Counted from the stretch's first letter, positions 19,949-30,598 are shown. The stretch: DNA of 64,000 bases from Vibrio sp. LaRot3 (GCF_027587025.1 NZ_JAPPTI010000006.1:1-64000), one strand, 5' to 3'. Notes: generated by a model not told the origin, from the sequence alone. Made by a program: numbers and translations.

Positions 19949-20335
19949 TTATTGGTGTTTAAATTTAATGATGTCGCGGCGCTGCTTTTTATCAGGGCGG
20001 CGATCAGGGCTAGGGTTATGAGCATGAAGTTTGCGGCGCTGAGCGTTATCTTCGCGCTTAGCCAGACTTTCCGCAGTTTCTGTGTAGAGAGTTTGAGCTT
20101 CTGGTGCGCCACGGCGTTGATCGGAAATTTTCACGATCGTGACTGTCTTCTCTTCGTGCCCTTGGCGCAAAGTGATCACCGCACCCAGCTCGACGGTTTT
20201 ACTCGGTTTGCTACGTTGGCCATTATAGTGGACTTTGCCACCATCGACCATATTTCGCGCAATAGAACGTGTTTTGTAAAAACGCGCGGCCCAGAGCCAT
20301 TTATCTAATCTTACTGCTTCAGTTTGGGAACCCAT
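19949..20335 (-). CDS. hslR: ribosome-associated heat shock protein Hsp15
   Basis: Binds free 50S subunits carrying stalled peptidyl-tRNA and helps recycle them. The 128 residues have an N-terminal S4 RNA-binding fold (VRLDKWLWAARFYKTRSIA) and a basic C-terminal tail. AAAAGGC precedes the ATG. First gene of the hslR–hslO pair. Confidence 0.96.
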   Translation of the reverse strand: MGSQTEAVRLDKWLWAARFYKTRSIARNMVDGGKVHYNGQRSKPSKTVELGAVITLRQGHEEKTVTIVKISDQRRGAPEAQTLYTETAESLAKREDNAQRRKLHAHNPSPDRRPDKKQRRDIIKFKHQ

Positions 20336-20579
20336 TTCGCCTTTTACCCTCTAATAGGAGCTACATCGGCATTAACAATGGTGATGGAGTGCTCATTTTT
20401 CAAGGTTCAAGTGAACATTAAGGATGAATGCTATACTGTATGTCTATTTTTAGGTACAGACAGGTTTCATAATTTGATAGAATAATGTGTTGGCAGTTTG
20501 ATTACTTTTTTGTAATTAAATTGGGCAGTTGGCGTTAGATAGCTAGAAAAAATAGCAAAGACGGATACAGGGAAAACGA

Positions 20580-21488
20580 GTGAATCAACTTCGTTTAGGC
20601 TCATCACAAGGGCTTAAAATTATTAATGTGTTAAAGCATAACCAAGGCCGAATTAGCGCTTGGGTGACCACTGTTTTATTGATTTTGACCGCATGGATTT
20701 TAGGTCAGTTGGTGTGGAAGCCTTTGGTTTCACCTCAAGTTGCGACATGGCAACCTACCAAAGTAAACCGCTCGGTAAGCTCTGAACCGCAACTTAATAT
20801 CACGCAGCTGCAAGATAGCCATCTATTTGGTGAGTTCAAAACCACTCAGCCAGTGGTGGCCACCAAGCCAAAATTAGAAGACGCGCCAAAAAGTCGTTTG
20901 AATGTGACTTTGGTGGGCGTTGTGACTAGCACGCAAGCCGAAAAGAGCCTTGCGGTGATTGCTCAAGGCGGGCAGCAGGCCACGTATGGTATTAACGAGA
21001 CCATTAAAGGTACGCGCGCGAAATTGGTTCAAGTGCAAGGCGATCGCGTTATTGTTGATAACGCAGGTCGTAATGAAACTGTGATGCTTCAAGGGATTGA
21101 TTATTCGCGCCCAGTGCAGAATAGCTCAGCAAAAAGCAAACCCCATAATCAAACGACCCCTACACTCTCTAATCAAACAAAAAATCAGCTTGCCAAGGTG
21201 CGAGCTGAAATTAACAAAGACCCGAAACAAATTTTCCAATACGTTCGTATGTCTCAGTTCAAGCAAGGTGACGCCATTATGGGTTACCGCTTATCGGCAG
21301 GGAAGAGCCGAGAACTATTTGAATCTGTAGGCTTACAGGACGGAGATATTGCGACGCACCTAAATGGTCAAGACTTACGTGAACCCTCAGCGATGGGGGA
21401 TATTTTTAGTCGCTTATCTGAATTAACTGAATTGAATTTAACCGTAGAGCGCGATGGTCAGCCCTACGATATTTATATCGAATTATAA
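20580..21488 (+). CDS. epsC: type II secretion protein C (inner-membrane clamp)
   Basis: Links the inner-membrane platform to the outer-membrane secretin of the type II secretion system. It has one membrane helix (about residues 25-45, VTTVLLILTAWILGQLVW), the periplasmic homology region that touches EpsD (about 95-165, RLNVTLVGVVTS) and a C-terminal PDZ domain (about 205-300, SVGLQDGDIATHLNGQDLRE). It starts with GTG at 20580 and opens the operon. The 240 bases upstream hold its promoter; I could not place it. Confidence 0.96.
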   Translation: MNQLRLGSSQGLKIINVLKHNQGRISAWVTTVLLILTAWILGQLVWKPLVSPQVATWQPTKVNRSVSSEPQLNITQLQDSHLFGEFKTTQPVVATKPKLEDAPKSRLNVTLVGVVTSTQAEKSLAVIAQGGQQATYGINETIKGTRAKLVQVQGDRVIVDNAGRNETVMLQGIDYSRPVQNSSAKSKPHNQTTPTLSNQTKNQLAKVRAEINKDPKQIFQYVRMSQFKQGDAIMGYRLSAGKSRELFESVGLQDGDIATHLNGQDLREPSAMGDIFSRLSELTELNLTVERDGQPYDIYIEL

Positions 21489-21522
21489 CTCGCGCAGACA
21501 GTTATCCTTGAAGGAGTAAAGA

Positions 21523-23553
21523 GTGAAGCATTGGCTTAAGAGAAGCGCATGGCTTTTGGCAGCAAGTTTGGCTGCCTCACCAATGGCATCGGCAAACGAA
21601 TACAGTGCTAGTTTCAAAGGTACTGATATTCAAGAATTTATTAATATCGTCGGTCGAAATTTAGAAAAGACGATCATTGTCGACCCATCCGTGCGTGGAA
21701 AGATTGATGTGCGTAGCTACGACACTCTTTCCGAAGAGCAGTATTACAGCTTTTTCCTCAACGTACTCGAAGTCTACGGCTACGCAGTAGTCGAGATGGA
21801 TAACGGTGTTATTAAGGTCATTAAAGCTAAAGATGCTAAAACGTCGGCAGTGCCAGTGGTTGGTGATGGCAAGGTTTCAGGCGATGAAGTGGTCACGCGA
21901 GTGGTTGCGGTGCGCAACGTGTCAGTACGTGAGCTTTCGCCTTTGTTACGTCAACTGAATGATAACGCGGGTGCGGGTAACGTTGTTCACTATGATCCAG
22001 CAAACATCATCTTGATTACTGGTCGAGCGGCTGTAGTGAATCGCCTCGCGGACATCATTAAACGTGTTGACCAAGCTGGCGACAAAGAAATTGAAGTGGT
22101 GGATCTGAAAAACGCATCTGCGGCTGAAATGGTACGCATTGTTGATGCGCTAAATAAGAGCACAGAAAACAAAAATGCTCCGGCCTTCTTACAACCTAAA
22201 CTGGTTGCTGATGATCGCACCAACTCGATTCTTATCTCTGGTGATCCACAAGTTCGTAAGCGCCTGCGTCGTTTGATTCAGCAACTGGATGTTGAAATGG
22301 CGACAAAAGGTAATAACCGCGTGGTTTACCTTAAATATGCGAAAGCAGAAGAATTAGTGGACGTACTGAAAGGCGTTTCAGACAACCTACAAGCAGAAAA
22401 AGGCAGCGGTAAAAAGTCATCTAACTCAGCGCAGCGCGCAGAAGTGGTGATTGCTGCTCACCCTGCAACCAACGCGCTTGTGTTAACCGCGCCGCAAGAC
22501 ATTATGGCAGCACTTCAAGATGTCATTTCTCAGCTAGATATTCGCCGAGCGCAGGTACTGATTGAAGCACTGATTGTGGAAATGGCCGAAGGTGACGGTA
22601 TTGACCTTGGCGTACAGTGGGGCTCGTTAGAAACTGGTGCAGTGATTCAATATGGTGGTGGTACTGGCGGTGCACCTTCTATCGGTCAAGTGATGGTTGG
22701 CTTGGAAGAAGCCGGCGACCAAACCAGTACCGAATATTACACCGATAGCAACGGTGATCGTGTTCCTTACCAAGTTACAGAGTCTGGTAATTACGATACG
22801 TTAGCTTCCGCTCTTGCAGGCGTAAATGGCGCGGCTGTCAGCCTAGTAATGGGTGATTGGACAGCGCTGATTAACGCCGTATCGCGAGATTCGAACTCAA
22901 ACATTCTTTCATCCCCGAGCATTACCGTGATGGATAATGGTGAAGCGTCATTCATTGTGGGTGAGGAAGTGCCGGTTATTACGGGCTCTGCTGCTGGCTC
23001 AAACAATGATAATCCGTTCCAAACCGTGGATCGTAAAGAAGTGGGCATCAAGCTGAAAGTCGTTCCACAGATCAACGAAGGTAACTCAGTTCAACTTAAC
23101 ATTGAGCAAGAAGTATCGAACGTGTTGGGTGCAAATGGCGCGGTGGACGTGCGTTTTGCCAAGCGTCAGCTAAATACGTCTGTGATTATCGAAGATGGCC
23201 AAATGATTGTATTAGGTGGTTTGATAGATGAACGTGCGCTAGAGAGTGAGTCTAAAGTGCCGCTGCTAGGTGATATCCCAGTGCTTGGTCACTTGTTTAA
23301 GTCGACCAGTACTCAGGTTGAGAAGAAAAACCTGATGGTGTTCATCAAGCCAACCATCATTCGTGAAGGAGTGACTGCGGATGGCATTACTCAGCGTAAA
23401 TACAACTTTATCCGTGCTGAGCAGCTGTACAACGCGGAAAAAGGTTTGAAACTGATGGATGATGGTCATATTCCTGTGTTGCCAGAGTTTGGTCAGGAGC
23501 TTCGTCACCCACCTGAGATTCAAGCCTTCATTGATCAGATGGAAACCAACTAA
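21523..23553 (+). CDS. epsD: type II secretion secretin D
   Basis: Forms the outer-membrane channel of the secretion machine. The 676 residues start with a signal peptide ([17 protein letters not shown]), then N0 ([20 protein letters not shown]), N1-N3 domains, the secretin core ([21 protein letters not shown] ends N3; gate region about 420-560; [14 protein letters not shown]) and an S domain. Translation starts at GTG 21523 with AAGGAG ahead. It overlaps epsE by one base (TAATG). Confidence 0.98.
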   Translation: MKHWLKRSAWLLAASLAASPMASANEYSASFKGTDIQEFINIVGRNLEKTIIVDPSVRGKIDVRSYDTLSEEQYYSFFLNVLEVYGYAVVEMDNGVIKVIKAKDAKTSAVPVVGDGKVSGDEVVTRVVAVRNVSVRELSPLLRQLNDNAGAGNVVHYDPANIILITGRAAVVNRLADIIKRVDQAGDKEIEVVDLKNASAAEMVRIVDALNKSTENKNAPAFLQPKLVADDRTNSILISGDPQVRKRLRRLIQQLDVEMATKGNNRVVYLKYAKAEELVDVLKGVSDNLQAEKGSGKKSSNSAQRAEVVIAAHPATNALVLTAPQDIMAALQDVISQLDIRRAQVLIEALIVEMAEGDGIDLGVQWGSLETGAVIQYGGGTGGAPSIGQVMVGLEEAGDQTSTEYYTDSNGDRVPYQVTESGNYDTLASALAGVNGAAVSLVMGDWTALINAVSRDSNSNILSSPSITVMDNGEASFIVGEEVPVITGSAAGSNNDNPFQTVDRKEVGIKLKVVPQINEGNSVQLNIEQEVSNVLGANGAVDVRFAKRQLNTSVIIEDGQMIVLGGLIDERALESESKVPLLGDIPVLGHLFKSTSTQVEKKNLMVFIKPTIIREGVTADGITQRKYNFIRAEQLYNAEKGLKLMDDGHIPVLPEFGQELRHPPEIQAFIDQMETN

Positions 23554-25046
23554 TGAGTGAGTTTGCAAGGGAGATGTCTCATCGCCGCTTACCGTTTGGT
23601 TTCGCTAAACGCTTTAACTTGGTGTTGGAGTCAGAGTCGAATGGCTTAACCCTTTATTACGTTGAACCGTTAGCGATGGAGTCTCTGCTTGAAGTGAAGC
23701 GAGCGGTGAATCAACACTTTGATTTACAGTCGATCAGCAAAGCTGAATTTGAGAAAAAGCTCACTCAAGCCTATCAACGCGATTCTTCGGAAGCGCGTCA
23801 ACTGATGGAAGACATTGGCGCAGACAGTGATGATTTCTTCTCATTAGCCGAAGACTTACCGCAAGATGAAGATTTGTTGGAATCGGAAGACGACGCGCCA
23901 ATCATTAAATTGATCAATGCGATGCTAGGCGAAGCCATCAAAGAGGGCGCTTCCGATATTCACATTGAGACGTTTGAAAAAGCGCTGCTGATTCGATTCC
24001 GTGTCGATGGCGTATTACGTGATGTTCTATCACCAAGCCGTAAACTCGCACCTTTGTTGGTATCAAGGGTGAAAGTCATGGCTAAGCTGGATATTGCCGA
24101 GAAACGAGTACCACAAGATGGTCGTATCTCGTTGCGTATTGGTGGCCGCGCGGTAGATGTCCGTGTTTCTACTATGCCATCTTCTCACGGCGAACGCGTG
24201 GTCATGCGTTTGCTAGATAAAAACGCCACCCGACTCGATCTGAAAAGCTTGGGGATGACCGAACGTACCCATGATCAGTTCCGAACCATGATTGAGCGCC
24301 CGCACGGCATCATCTTGGTAACGGGCCCTACCGGCTCAGGTAAATCGACCACTCTCTATGCTGGCTTGCAAGAGCTTAACAGCAACGAAAGCAATATTCT
24401 GACCGTTGAAGACCCGATCGAATTTGATATTGATGGCGTGGGTCAAACTCAAGTTAACCCTAAAGTAGACATGACATTTGCTCGTGGTCTGCGTGCTATC
24501 TTGCGCCAAGACCCAGATGTAGTGATGGTGGGTGAGATTCGTGACTTAGAAACCGCGCAAATGGCCGTTCAAGCCTCATTGACTGGTCACTTGGTGATGT
24601 CGACCTTGCACACTAATACCGCAGTGGGTGCGATCACTCGTCTGCGTGACATGGGTATCGAACCTTTCTTGATTTCGTCGTCATTGCTAGGCGTGTTAGC
24701 GCAGCGTTTAGTAAGAACATTATGCCAAGACTGCAAAGTGCCTTACCAAGCGAATGTGACACAAAAGCAGATGTTCAATCTGGCGGAATCTGACTCATTA
24801 ACTTTGTATAAACCCCAAGGTTGTGAGAAGTGTAATAACAAAGGTTATCGCGGCCGTACTGGTATCTATGAGCTATTGGTGGTCGATAGCAAAACCCAAG
24901 AGTTGATTCACAACGAGTCGGGCGAGCAAGCGATTGAAGCTGCTGTACGTGAACATACCCCAAGCATTCGTGATGATGGTTTGGAGAAAGTACGTTTAGG
25001 CATTACTTCGCTTGAAGAAGTGATGCGGGCGACCAAGGAAGGCTAA
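23553..25046 (+). CDS. epsE: type II secretion ATPase E
   Basis: Cytoplasmic hexameric ATPase that powers pseudopilus assembly. The 497 residues are very close to V. cholerae EpsE. Visible are the N-terminal EpsL-binding domain, Walker A ([14 protein letters not shown]), the Asp box, Walker B ([10 protein letters not shown]), the His box ([12 protein letters not shown]) and the C-terminal tetracysteine zinc site (CQDC and CEKC). Start and stop overlap neighbours by one base each, giving translational coupling. Confidence 0.98.
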   Translation: MSEFAREMSHRRLPFGFAKRFNLVLESESNGLTLYYVEPLAMESLLEVKRAVNQHFDLQSISKAEFEKKLTQAYQRDSSEARQLMEDIGADSDDFFSLAEDLPQDEDLLESEDDAPIIKLINAMLGEAIKEGASDIHIETFEKALLIRFRVDGVLRDVLSPSRKLAPLLVSRVKVMAKLDIAEKRVPQDGRISLRIGGRAVDVRVSTMPSSHGERVVMRLLDKNATRLDLKSLGMTERTHDQFRTMIERPHGIILVTGPTGSGKSTTLYAGLQELNSNESNILTVEDPIEFDIDGVGQTQVNPKVDMTFARGLRAILRQDPDVVMVGEIRDLETAQMAVQASLTGHLVMSTLHTNTAVGAITRLRDMGIEPFLISSSLLGVLAQRLVRTLCQDCKVPYQANVTQKQMFNLAESDSLTLYKPQGCEKCNNKGYRGRTGIYELLVVDSKTQELIHNESGEQAIEAAVREHTPSIRDDGLEKVRLGITSLEEVMRATKEG

Positions 25047-26269
25047 TGGCAGCGTTTGAATACAAAGCACTCAACGCCCGAGGTAAAGCGCAAAAAGGCG
25101 TTATCGAAGGTGATAATGCCCGCCAAGTTCGTGCTCGCCTGAAAGAGCAAGGCCTAGTGCCGGTTGATGTGATTGAGACGCGTCAAAAAGCCAGTAAGCA
25201 GCAAGCCGCAAACACGTTGCAGTTTAAGCGGGGGATCAGCACGCCAGATTTGGCTTTGATTACTCGTCAGCTTTCTACCCTAGTGCAATCGGGTATGCCG
25301 CTGGAAGAGTGTTTAAAAGCGGTGTCTGAGCAATCTGAGAAGCCTCGTATTCGAACTATGTTAGCGGCGGTTCGCTCTAAAGTGGTCGAAGGTCATACAT
25401 TGGCTGACGGTCTTGCAGATTACCCTCATATCTTTGACGAACTGTTTCGCGCCATGGTTGCCGCCGGTGAAAAATCTGGCCATTTAGACTCTGTGTTAGA
25501 GCGTCTTGCAGATTATGCTGAGAATCGACAAAAGATGCGTAATAAGCTGCAACAAGCGCTGATTTACCCCATTGTGTTGGTGGTGTTTTCTATTGCGATT
25601 GTGACCTTCTTACTTGCGTCAGTAGTACCTAAAATCGTGGGTCAGTTTGTGCAGATGGGGCAAGAGCTGCCGTTTTCGACCCGTGTTCTGATCGCGTCGA
25701 GTGATTTTGTGCAGCATTGGTGGGTGTACATCTTAGTCGCGATTATTGCTGTGACTTATGGCGTTAAGTTCGCGCTGTCAAAGCCAAACGTACGTCTAGC
25801 GTGGGATAGAAAAGTCATCAACATGCCTGTAGTGGGTAAGATTGCTCGTGGTTTGAATACCTCGCGCTTTGCTCGCACGTTGTCGATTTGTACGTCCAGT
25901 GCCATTCCTATCTTAGAGGGGATGAAAGTTGCGATTGACGTAATGTCGAATCAGTTTGTGAAACAGCAAGTGACGTTGGCTGCTGATCGCGTCCGTGAAG
26001 GTGCGAGTTTGCGTAAATCGCTCGATCAAACCAAATTGTTTCCACCGATGATGCTGCACATGATCGCGTCAGGGGAACAAAGTGGTGAGTTGGAAAGCAT
26101 GCTGACCCGCGCAGCAGATAACCAAGACGACAATTTTGAGTCGATGGTGAACATCTCGTTAGGGATTTTTACCCCATTGATGATTGCTGTGATGGCGGGT
26201 TTGGTGCTGTTTATCGTAATGGCAACCATGATGCCGATATTAGAAATGAATAATTTAATGAGTCGCTAG
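25046..26269 (+). CDS. epsF: type II secretion platform protein F
   Basis: Polytopic inner-membrane protein at the centre of the assembly platform. The 407 residues have two T2SSF domains (about 70-195 and 270-395) and three membrane helices (IVLVVFSIAIVTFLLASVV, WWVYILVAIIAVTYGVKF, FTPLMIAVMAGLVLFIVMAT). The start overlaps the epsE stop. Confidence 0.97.
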   Translation: MAAFEYKALNARGKAQKGVIEGDNARQVRARLKEQGLVPVDVIETRQKASKQQAANTLQFKRGISTPDLALITRQLSTLVQSGMPLEECLKAVSEQSEKPRIRTMLAAVRSKVVEGHTLADGLADYPHIFDELFRAMVAAGEKSGHLDSVLERLADYAENRQKMRNKLQQALIYPIVLVVFSIAIVTFLLASVVPKIVGQFVQMGQELPFSTRVLIASSDFVQHWWVYILVAIIAVTYGVKFALSKPNVRLAWDRKVINMPVVGKIARGLNTSRFARTLSICTSSAIPILEGMKVAIDVMSNQFVKQQVTLAADRVREGASLRKSLDQTKLFPPMMLHMIASGEQSGELESMLTRAADNQDDNFESMVNISLGIFTPLMIAVMAGLVLFIVMATMMPILEMNNLMSR

Positions 26270-26318
26270 CGTATAGTCTGGCAGTGGCTCATCAAACATT
26301 GTGTTATTGGAGAAAACA

Positions 26319-26780
26319 ATGAAAAACCAACGCAATAATAAACTTATGAAAGCCAAACAAGGCGGCTTTACTCTACTTGAACTGATGGTTGTGGTTGTGA
26401 TTCTTGGTATTTTGGCCAGTGTCGTTGCGCCAAACCTATTAGGCAGCAAAGACACCGCCGCTCAGAAAAAAGCAGCAGTAGATATCAGAACGTTAGAAAC
26501 AGCGCTAGATACCTACAAGCTAAACCATAACGTGTATCCAACAACGGATCAGGGTTTAGAAGCGCTTGTTACTGAGCCAACCAACCCAACACCACGCAAC
26601 TATCCGAAAGATGGTTACATTAAACGTTTGCCACAAGACCCGTGGGGCAACGACTACCAGTACTTGAGCCCAGGAGATAATGGCTCAGTTGATATCTTTA
26701 CCTTAGGCGCTGATGGCCAAGAAGGTGGTGAAGGTGTCAATGCTGATATCGGCAACTGGAACCTACAAGATTTTCAATAA
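26319..26780 (+). CDS. epsG: major pseudopilin G
   Basis: The most abundant subunit of the T2SS pseudopilus. The prepilin peptidase site is clear: KQGG then FTLLELMVVVVILG, with Glu at +5. A C-terminal calcium-binding region follows (DPWGNDYQYLSPGDNG). I start it at the ATG at 26319 (153 residues), six bases after TTGGAG, rather than at the GTG 18 bases earlier. A hairpin follows the gene (26788-26807). Confidence 0.97.
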   Translation: MKNQRNNKLMKAKQGGFTLLELMVVVVILGILASVVAPNLLGSKDTAAQKKAAVDIRTLETALDTYKLNHNVYPTTDQGLEALVTEPTNPTPRNYPKDGYIKRLPQDPWGNDYQYLSPGDNGSVDIFTLGADGQEGGEGVNADIGNWNLQDFQ

Positions 26781-26787
26781 TCATTCT

Positions 26788-26807
26788 CTGGCGGCTTAGG
26801 TCGCCAG
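26788..26807 (+). terminator. partial terminator after epsG
   Basis: CTGGCG/CGCCAG arms with an eight-base loop, followed by CCTTTTCC. The T run is short, so it should be leaky: it could stop part of the transcripts after epsG or protect the 3' end of a processed mRNA. Confidence 0.5.
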
Positions 26808-26834
26808 CCTTTTCCTCGTTTCAAGAAGACAGCT

Positions 26835-27419
26835 GTGACAAAGCAAAAAGGGTTTACCTTAATCGAACTGTTATTGGTGGTCGCTTTGCTGGCCGTCACA
26901 GTGACGGCTGTGGTGCTGTCCTTGCCTAATAATGGTCGTGACATTGCTGAGCAAGAGGCGAAATCGCTTTGGTTTCGAGTGCAGTTGCTGAATGAAGAAG
27001 CGATGCTGAGTGGGCGTGATTTTGGCTTAAGAATTGATGATGAGAAATCGCGTTATACCTTACTTCAACTCAATGAGGATGGCTGGCAATTACTCTCTAT
27101 GGATCGCATCAGTGCAGAAGCTGCATTGGATGATAGCGTGGCGATAGAGCTCAATTTAGGTGGCAGCGTATGGCAAGACCAAGAGCGCTTGTTTGAGCCA
27201 TCAAGCTTATTCGACGAGCAAATGTTTGCTGAGTTTGAGGAAGAGAAAAAGCAAGCACCACCGCAGGTCTTTATTACTTCAAGTGGTGAAGTGACGCCAT
27301 TTTCTATTGTTATTTATCCATCCAACAGTGATGTGGAAGAAAGTGGATGGCAGGTAGTGGCAAAAGAAAATGGCCAAGTGCTCTTACTCGCACCGGGAGA
27401 GCAAGATGAAGCGAAATAA
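26835..27419 (+). CDS. epsH: minor pseudopilin H
   Basis: A 194-residue minor pseudopilin: short leader KQKG, cleavage before FTLIELLLVV with Glu at +5, then a globular periplasmic domain with GspH character. Starts with GTG at 26835, with AAGA ahead. Overlaps epsI by 14 bases. Confidence 0.95.
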   Translation: MTKQKGFTLIELLLVVALLAVTVTAVVLSLPNNGRDIAEQEAKSLWFRVQLLNEEAMLSGRDFGLRIDDEKSRYTLLQLNEDGWQLLSMDRISAEAALDDSVAIELNLGGSVWQDQERLFEPSSLFDEQMFAEFEEEKKQAPPQVFITSSGEVTPFSIVIYPSNSDVEESGWQVVAKENGQVLLLAPGEQDEAK

Positions 27420-27762
27420 TCGAGGCATGACACTGCTAGAAGTTTTAGTGGCATTGGCTATTTTCGCACTCTCTGCCATGGCGATCGTACGCTCGGTAAG
27501 TCAGCACATTAATACCCTGACGTTAATGGAAAACAAAACCTTTGCAGCCATGGTTGCTGATAACCAAATGGCGAAAGTGGTGCTGCAACCGAAAGGACTC
27601 GCCAGCAAACAAGGCAAAGAAGAGATGGCTAACCGAACTTGGTATTGGACGATCACGCCACTTAAAACCCAAGATGGCCTGATTCGCGCGTTTGAAGTGT
27701 CGGTGTCAGATACGAAGAAGGGGGTACCGATTGTGTCGGTACGTGGTTATGTCCCTAAGTAG
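27406..27762 (+). CDS. epsI: minor pseudopilin I
   Basis: Part of the I-J-K tip complex. The ATG at 27406 (118 residues, MKRNNRG then MTLLEVLVALAIF) has GGGAG ahead and puts the leader at normal length; the open frame begins earlier, at 27370. The end overlaps epsJ by 14 bases. Confidence 0.95.
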   Translation: MKRNNRGMTLLEVLVALAIFALSAMAIVRSVSQHINTLTLMENKTFAAMVADNQMAKVVLQPKGLASKQGKEEMANRTWYWTITPLKTQDGLIRAFEVSVSDTKKGVPIVSVRGYVPK

Positions 27763-28411
27763 TGGCTTCTCTTTACGCTCAAACGTAAAACGCTCTGGCT
27801 TTACTCTTATCGAGCTGCTGGTGGCTTTGGCTATTTTTGCTTTTCTAAGCCTAGGCGCGCAGCAAGTCTTAAATCAAGTTCAGCGTAGCAACGAGATCTC
27901 ATTGCAGCGCGGTGAGCGGCTAAAAACGTTTCAGCGTACTTTGGTGTTTCTTGACAATGATTTTCGTCAGATGGCGACGCGTCAAATGCGCACCAATGGT
28001 GAAGAGCCAAGTACCCGTTTGCTTTATTGGCAGGACTATCTGCTCGACTCTGATGTTAAAGGCGTACTGTTCAGCCGTTTGGGGTGGCATAACCCGCAGC
28101 AACAATTTCCTCGTGGTGAAGTTACCAAAGTGGGTTATCGCGTTAAAGAGGGCGAGCTGCAACGTGTGTGGTGGCGCTATGTGGACACCCCGGTTGGGCA
28201 AGAAGGCATTGTGATGCCGTTAATAGATGGCGTTGAGGCATTTGAAATGCGCTTTTTCGATGGTCAGCAGTGGAGAAACGCTTGGGATAAAAGCATGCAA
28301 TTGCCTCAAGCTGTCGCCGTGAGTCTAACGTTTGAAGACTTTGGCAAAGTAGAGCGAATTTACCTCACCTCTGGTGGAAAGATTCAGTTGGAGAGCAGCA
28401 ATGAAAGCTAG
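27749..28411 (+). CDS. epsJ: minor pseudopilin J
   Basis: Tip pseudopilin of 220 residues with the cleavage site VKRSG then FTLIELLVALAIFAF. I use the ATG at 27749 (MSLSSGFS), which gives the usual family length; the frame is open to 27692. The ribosome site is weak, so translation probably depends on ribosomes finishing epsI. Confidence 0.93.
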   Translation: MSLSSGFSLRSNVKRSGFTLIELLVALAIFAFLSLGAQQVLNQVQRSNEISLQRGERLKTFQRTLVFLDNDFRQMATRQMRTNGEEPSTRLLYWQDYLLDSDVKGVLFSRLGWHNPQQQFPRGEVTKVGYRVKEGELQRVWWRYVDTPVGQEGIVMPLIDGVEAFEMRFFDGQQWRNAWDKSMQLPQAVAVSLTFEDFGKVERIYLTSGGKIQLESSNES

Positions 28412-29411
28412 TCAGCGCGGTGTCGCGCTCATTGTTGTTCTGCTCATTTTAGCCATGATGGCGACGATTGCGGCGACCATGTCAGAACGTCTGTTCACTC
28501 AGTTCAAACGTTCTAACAATCAAATTAACTACCAGCAGGCCTATTGGTATGCGGTTGGTGCAGAAGCCATTGCTATTGAAGGTATTGAGCAAAGTTACGA
28601 TGACAGCGATACCATCAACCTTTCTCAGCCATGGGCATTGGATGAGCAAACCTATCCGTTGGACTTTGGTTCGCTCACCGGCAGGTTAGTGGACAAACAG
28701 GCGTGTTATAACCTCAATGCGCTCGCTGAAACAGAATCAACGGCTAACTCAGCTAGCACACCGTATTTGGTTAATGTGCTGCAAGAGCTGATGAAAGCCT
28801 TGGATATGGATACTCATATTGCTGAAGTGGTCGCGCATTCGAGCTGGGAGTACGTCGATACCAATAATCGGATAGATTCTGTGGCTGGTGTTGAAGACAG
28901 TGTGTATGAATCAATGTCGCCGGCGTACATGGCAGCGAATGGCATGTTAGCCGATGCGAGTGAACTACGCGCCGTGTATCAGGTGTCTGGGGATGTAATG
29001 ACCGCACTAGCGCCTTATGTCTGTGCGCTGCCTACGGCAGATTTTCGTTTGAATGTGAATACCCTACAGCCGTCACATGCAGCGCTGCTTTCGGCAATAT
29101 TTTTACAGCAATTGTCGCTCAGTGATGCCGAAGCCATATTGAACAATCGACCTTATGATGGCTGGAGTGATATCGACAAATTTTTTGCCGAGCCACAGTT
29201 AAGTGGTGTGAACGACGCTGCGAAAAAGCAGGCGAAAGGCTTTTTGGGCGTTGATAGCGCGTATTTTGAATTGGATGCACAAGTAGTGGTGCAAGAATCA
29301 CGAGTACGAATTCGTAGCCTACTACACAGTGATAATCGAGAAACTGCGACGGTCGTACGCCGTCGCTTTGGAGGAATCGGTGAGCGAGTACCTGATCGTT
29401 CGGCTGAGTAA
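28401..29411 (+). CDS. epsK: minor pseudopilin K
   Basis: The large pseudopilin that caps the tip (336 residues). The N-terminus SQRG then VALIVVLLILAMMATI lacks Glu at +5, as is normal for GspK, which does not need to pair with a preceding subunit. Two GspK domains follow (paired NLNALAE and LNVNTLQPSHAALL segments). The ATG at 28401 has GGAG ahead and overlaps epsJ by 11 bases. Confidence 0.95.
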   Translation: MKASQRGVALIVVLLILAMMATIAATMSERLFTQFKRSNNQINYQQAYWYAVGAEAIAIEGIEQSYDDSDTINLSQPWALDEQTYPLDFGSLTGRLVDKQACYNLNALAETESTANSASTPYLVNVLQELMKALDMDTHIAEVVAHSSWEYVDTNNRIDSVAGVEDSVYESMSPAYMAANGMLADASELRAVYQVSGDVMTALAPYVCALPTADFRLNVNTLQPSHAALLSAIFLQQLSLSDAEAILNNRPYDGWSDIDKFFAEPQLSGVNDAAKKQAKGFLGVDSAYFELDAQVVVQESRVRIRSLLHSDNRETATVVRRRFGGIGERVPDRSAE

Positions 29412-30588
29412 TAATCACCAATTAGAGAAGCAATGGCTGGTTTGGTCTGAAAGCCAAAAAGAAGTGATTGCCAGTGGCGCGGTGCCAGCAGATCAAGAGC
29501 TGTCTGTGATTGCTGACTACGCAAAGCAGCGTCAAACCATCGTTTTGCTCTCTGCGGCAGATGTGTTGTTTAAACAAGTGACGGTGCCAGCGGGCGGTGC
29601 TCGTCAGTTTGAAACCATGTTGCCGTATTTAGTTGAGGACGATGTCGCTCAAGATGTCGAACAACTGCATTTCACCGTATTGGCGAAACAAGGCGCGCAA
29701 GCGAATGTGTGTGCGGTTGACAAGCAATGGCTGTCTCAGCAATTAGCACAGTTAAGTGAGTTTGGCTTTAACGTGCGTAAGGTGCTGCCTGATGCGTTAG
29801 CATTGCCTGATAGTGAAGGCATTTCAGCGGTTGAGCTTGCAGGTCAATGGCTGCTTAAAAAACAGCAGTATCAAGCCGTGTCTGTTGAGTCAGCTTGGCT
29901 GCCAATGATGGCGCAGTCTGATTGGGTAAAAGAGGATGAGCAGTGGCTACCGCTACAGGCGTTTTCTTCGTTGCCGTCACTCGCACTCAATGAGCAGCAG
30001 GAATGGCAACAGGCTGAGCCGCAGTTAGTGATGCAAATGCTGGCAACGCAGGCGATTGCAAGCAAAGTTAACTTGCTGACTGGTGAGTTTAAACCGAAAT
30101 CGACCGTGACGAAGCACCTTAAAATATGGCGTAAAGCAGCTATCGCGGCGGTGGTGTTACTGGTGGTACTCATCACGCAAAACATGCTTCATACACACCA
30201 AGCTGAGGCGCAAGCAGCGGCATACCGTGCTGAAAGCGAACGCATTTTCCGAGCTGTATCAGGTAAGAAAAAAATCCCAACGGTTAGCTATTTAAAACGT
30301 GAACTTGAAAGAGAAGTCACACGCCTATCAGGTGGTCGTAGTGGTGATACGGTTTTAGATTGGTTAGTGAAATTGCCTGAAGCATTTAAGGCTGCACCCG
30401 ATTCGAAGTTATTGGGCTTTAAGTTCGACAGTCAGCGCGACGTCGTCAGTTTAGAAGTGACTAGTAAAGATTTTCAAACCTTTGAAAAAATGCGCTCAAC
30501 CTTAGAACAAGAATTTACCGTTAAACAAGGGCAGCTGAACAAACAAGATGGTTTAGTGTTTGGCTCTCTAGAATTAAGCAAAAAGTGA
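29380..30588 (+). CDS. epsL: type II secretion platform protein L
   Basis: Bitopic inner-membrane protein that holds EpsE at the membrane. The N-terminal cytoplasmic actin-like region (VSEYLIVRLS to about 240) is followed by a helix (AAIAAVVLLVVLITQNML, about 255-275) and a small periplasmic ferredoxin-like domain. The GTG at 29380 (402 residues) is chosen because GGAGG lies five bases ahead and V. cholerae EpsL begins MSEFLTVRL. It overlaps epsK by 32 bases. Confidence 0.95.
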   Translation: MSEYLIVRLSNNHQLEKQWLVWSESQKEVIASGAVPADQELSVIADYAKQRQTIVLLSAADVLFKQVTVPAGGARQFETMLPYLVEDDVAQDVEQLHFTVLAKQGAQANVCAVDKQWLSQQLAQLSEFGFNVRKVLPDALALPDSEGISAVELAGQWLLKKQQYQAVSVESAWLPMMAQSDWVKEDEQWLPLQAFSSLPSLALNEQQEWQQAEPQLVMQMLATQAIASKVNLLTGEFKPKSTVTKHLKIWRKAAIAAVVLLVVLITQNMLHTHQAEAQAAAYRAESERIFRAVSGKKKIPTVSYLKRELEREVTRLSGGRSGDTVLDWLVKLPEAFKAAPDSKLLGFKFDSQRDVVSLEVTSKDFQTFEKMRSTLEQEFTVKQGQLNKQDGLVFGSLELSKK

Positions 30589-30598
30589 GGTTGAAGCG

